DNA from: Branchiostoma floridae
Taxonomy: Eukaryota; Chordata; Leptocardii; Amphioxiformes; Branchiostomatidae
Length of the DNA stretch: 64,000 nt
NCBI RefSeq assembly: GCF_000003815.2
Contig: NC_049981.1
Span: forward strand, 22,648,251-22,712,250
Direction of reading: 5' to 3'
Below the pieces are notes generated by a model. The model had not been told where the DNA came from. It saw nothing but the letters and a program-made list of their open reading frames with translations, and ran no database searches. Below, one piece after another: positions 61,517 to 64,000 of the stretch (its first letter is position 1; each line of letters begins with the position of its first letter). The translations under genes and the position numbers were made by a program.

Positions 61517-64000
61517 TGACCACTAAAAGTTTTCCCCTCCAATAACGTAGGTAAAACACTCACCCATGCGTCTAGGAGATTATTTATAATTGTATCTGTA
61601 TTGATTGAAAATTTCACAGTACATTAGATGGGTCAGCCAGGCAGGTGAGACTGATGGTGGCGGTGGCTGCTGACGGAGATACAGACAACACACGACCTAG
61701 AAAGTCTTCAGACATACAGTCAAAACTAGTCTGTCACAGATATCACTGAAACGGGAATCCATGGCAGATGGAGAAGATGTTGTCAGGTGGCAAGGTGCAT
61801 TGAAAATCAATAAATGATCTTCCCTTTCCATGTTTCCCCAGAAGGAATCCTTCCATTTGATTATAATGATGATGATCGTACATTTAAGTTAAAATGGGGT
61901 CAATGCGCTTTTGCACTTAAAGTTCTTCAAGGAATTGAATGAGTTTCTGATCTCTTGGGGGTTGTCTATGGTCAGAGCATGGACAGTCTGAGATCAGCCC
62001 TGTTGGTGAGTGTTAAGTCAATTATTCAATGTACAGCTATTTTTGATTTGGAATACTTTTGATACTATTAACATTTCTCCCTCATAATACTCATAATATG
62101 GAAAGAGGCAACAGGTTAAAAATGGTAAGCGTCTTGATTGGTAAGTGCTATGTGAAATCCATATGATTGGCTATCCAGATGACAACTACATAATTTTTAT
62201 GCAAAGAAAATTATCTCTGAACAATAATCTCTCTCTCTGACTCTTGACGTAAAGACAGATATTATGATCATGATTTACAGTCATATGGTTTCCCAGTATT
62301 GTAAACCTGAGGAGAAAGGACGATACTTTTATAAGTTGGTGTTTGCAGTATTAGCTTCAATGCTTCCGAAAAAATGAACCCATTTGCGAAATGTATTAGT
62401 TGAAATGGGGCCCCTCGGCCTCGTTGAATCTGTTCCAGTCGTACGGCGCAATATCATCACCGTCTTAATAACACCTGCCCCAGCCGTTACACGGCAATTA
62501 TGGCTGTGTGCCTCGAATGAAATAACCTGCATGGGATCCGTCCGCGCAAGGTTTGCATTGTTCGCGAAGCGTACCGAACAGAGAAGAAGTGCTTTGTCTC
62601 GTGTGAAAACTTGTGGTGCTCTTTCAAAAATGAGATAATTGTTTGTAAGTTTGCTGATTATTATGTACAAATATATGAAAGTGTCTTCCAGACTCCTTGT
62701 ATTGCTGGAAAAAAAACTTTAGTAGAATTCGAAATAACTCAAGGCGTTAATCACTGGCAAGCAACACTCTGTCCGACTGGCACTATGGCATTTATTTAGG
62801 CTACTTGGTCAATCTCTACTTTATTTCTAACATCCAAAAGTGTCTGATATAGACTTTATTTTATGCCATTCAAAACATAATGTCAATCTGATCATCATGC
62901 CAAATAACTAAACAAGCTACTAAAATCTACTAACCGACAATGGATTCATGAAAAGTGATAGTTTTCTGGTTTTTTTCAATACTCCAAAGCGTGATGAAAT
63001 TTGTTACATTGGGTGAATCATACAGCAAAAGTTGTCTACCAAACTCTTCTGGCTGATTCTTCATCAACTTTGGTCAATTGGACTGTTTTTTTTTCAGTAA
63101 CAAGATGGAGCTGACAGAAGAAGAGACAAAAGACATGTGCCTTGGATTTAATGACTTGCTATAGACGTTAGCTGGCTGGGTGGTCTTGACATAGACCATC
63201 ACTGAGTCAACCGTCAACAGATAGGGTAACCAGAGGCTTCAAGAATGCTGTTACTCTTGGTCGGCGGTCTTTCAATCAGTCACAATGCGGTGGTAAATAT
63301 CGTCAACATAGACTTTTATCACCAACAAACATAAAGTAGGCAGGGACTACTTGAAGCTAGTTTAAACATTAGCACTGTTAATTAGTGTGACATGGCGGTT
63401 CGCAAAGTTAAAAGACCGGCTTTCGTCTCAAACCAGATCCATCTCCAAATTCCAAAACGGTGCAAACTTCAAGGTCGTAGGTCAAATTTCGCGTTGGCGC
63501 CAGCGTCCCCTGGGGCAGCATTACAAACGTCCAAGGTCAAGGTCAGAAACTATAATTGACGGCACAGTTTACTGACCACCGAATGCCTGTCTTCTTTGTA
63601 ATAGTTAGATATAGATTAAGTGCTAAATGATGGTCACATAAACTCCGTCTGATATACAACTAGACCGCAAATGTTCAATATTTTATGCCTGGCCTGGATT
63701 CAAATTGATCCATTACTTCATATATGGCGATTTCTTCGTCAATAAAATTGATCACTAGACACGGAAGTGTAATTGCAATCTTATTCACATTATACGCAGT
63801 CAAATAAGCACTACTCTATTTTAAAACCACCATTTTACAACAGTCGTCGTAAATTATGATGCTGCTAATTTATATAAAATATATCGTTATTTTTGCTGTT
63901 GTTACAGTACGCTCTATCAGTGTGCTCCTCATGAACAATTGCCGTATGAAATAACTAAAATAGTCTGGAAGAAAACTGTTCATCTGACTGTTAGTGAAGT
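61517..64000. other. Right end of window, no gene seen
   Basis: AT-rich with one GC-richer island (about 62400-62620) open on both strands, and a cluster of AGGTCA half-sites near 63466-63546. No protein family recognised. Confidence 0.4.
63466..63546 (+). promoter_or_regulatory. Cluster of nuclear-receptor half-sites
   Basis: TTCAAGGTCGTAGGTCAAA lies at 63467 onward, and CCAAGGTCAAGGTCAGAA about 60 bases later. TCAAGGTCA is the monomer site of SF-1/ERR/ROR-type receptors. Regulatory function is inferred. Confidence 0.4.

Noticed and set aside
60685-61617. Open frames of 265-310 codons on both strands
   Set aside because: They consist mainly of undetermined bases in the 733-N gap.

Overview
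The window looks like nuclear DNA from an amphioxus-type (Branchiostoma-like) invertebrate chordate. Coding sequence is split into short GC-richer exons with GT-AG introns, and many small foldback transposons, LINE 3' ends and CA/TG microsatellites separate them. The two recognisable genes are animal membrane proteins, and there are two N gaps (100 and 733 bases). The species call is inference.

Layout. (1) 397-15387, plus strand: a nine-exon synaptotagmin-15 (SYT15) orthologue that starts in a 16-nt coding exon. The exons join in phase to 435 codons: a short N-terminus, one membrane span, a linker, C2A, C2B and the WHxL C-terminus. (2) 15388-21077: intergenic, with an old tandem duplication, two foldback elements and a tRNA-derived SINE. 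(3) 21078-45014, plus strand: a 20-exon type II membrane M1 zinc aminopeptidase of the aminopeptidase N kind, 939 codons as modelled. The zinc ligands and catalytic Tyr are present, but GAMEN reads GAMEH, the residue after HELAH is Met, and FPCFDEP reads FPHFDEP. One junction (exons 15/16) is unclear. Pieces of exon 18 are duplicated in introns 18 and 19. A complete tRNA-Asp(GTC) gene lies antisense in intron 9. (4) 45015-64000: no confidently identified protein gene. It is mostly AT-rich and holds a foldback element, a dispersed repeat, a diverged pair of non-coding blocks 1.2 kb apart, and clusters of nuclear-receptor half-sites.

The two genes show no shared pathway. SYT15 is a membrane-trafficking C2 protein and the M1 enzyme is a cell-surface peptidase; they are simply neighbours in the same orientation. 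I found no CRISPR array, operon or obvious new multi-gene system. The best leads are the altered peptidase active-site motif, the exon 18 duplications, the duplicated non-coding block, and repeats lying within 20 nt of splice acceptors. Exon boundaries were set by hand from splice consensus, reading phase and family alignment from memory, without transcripts.
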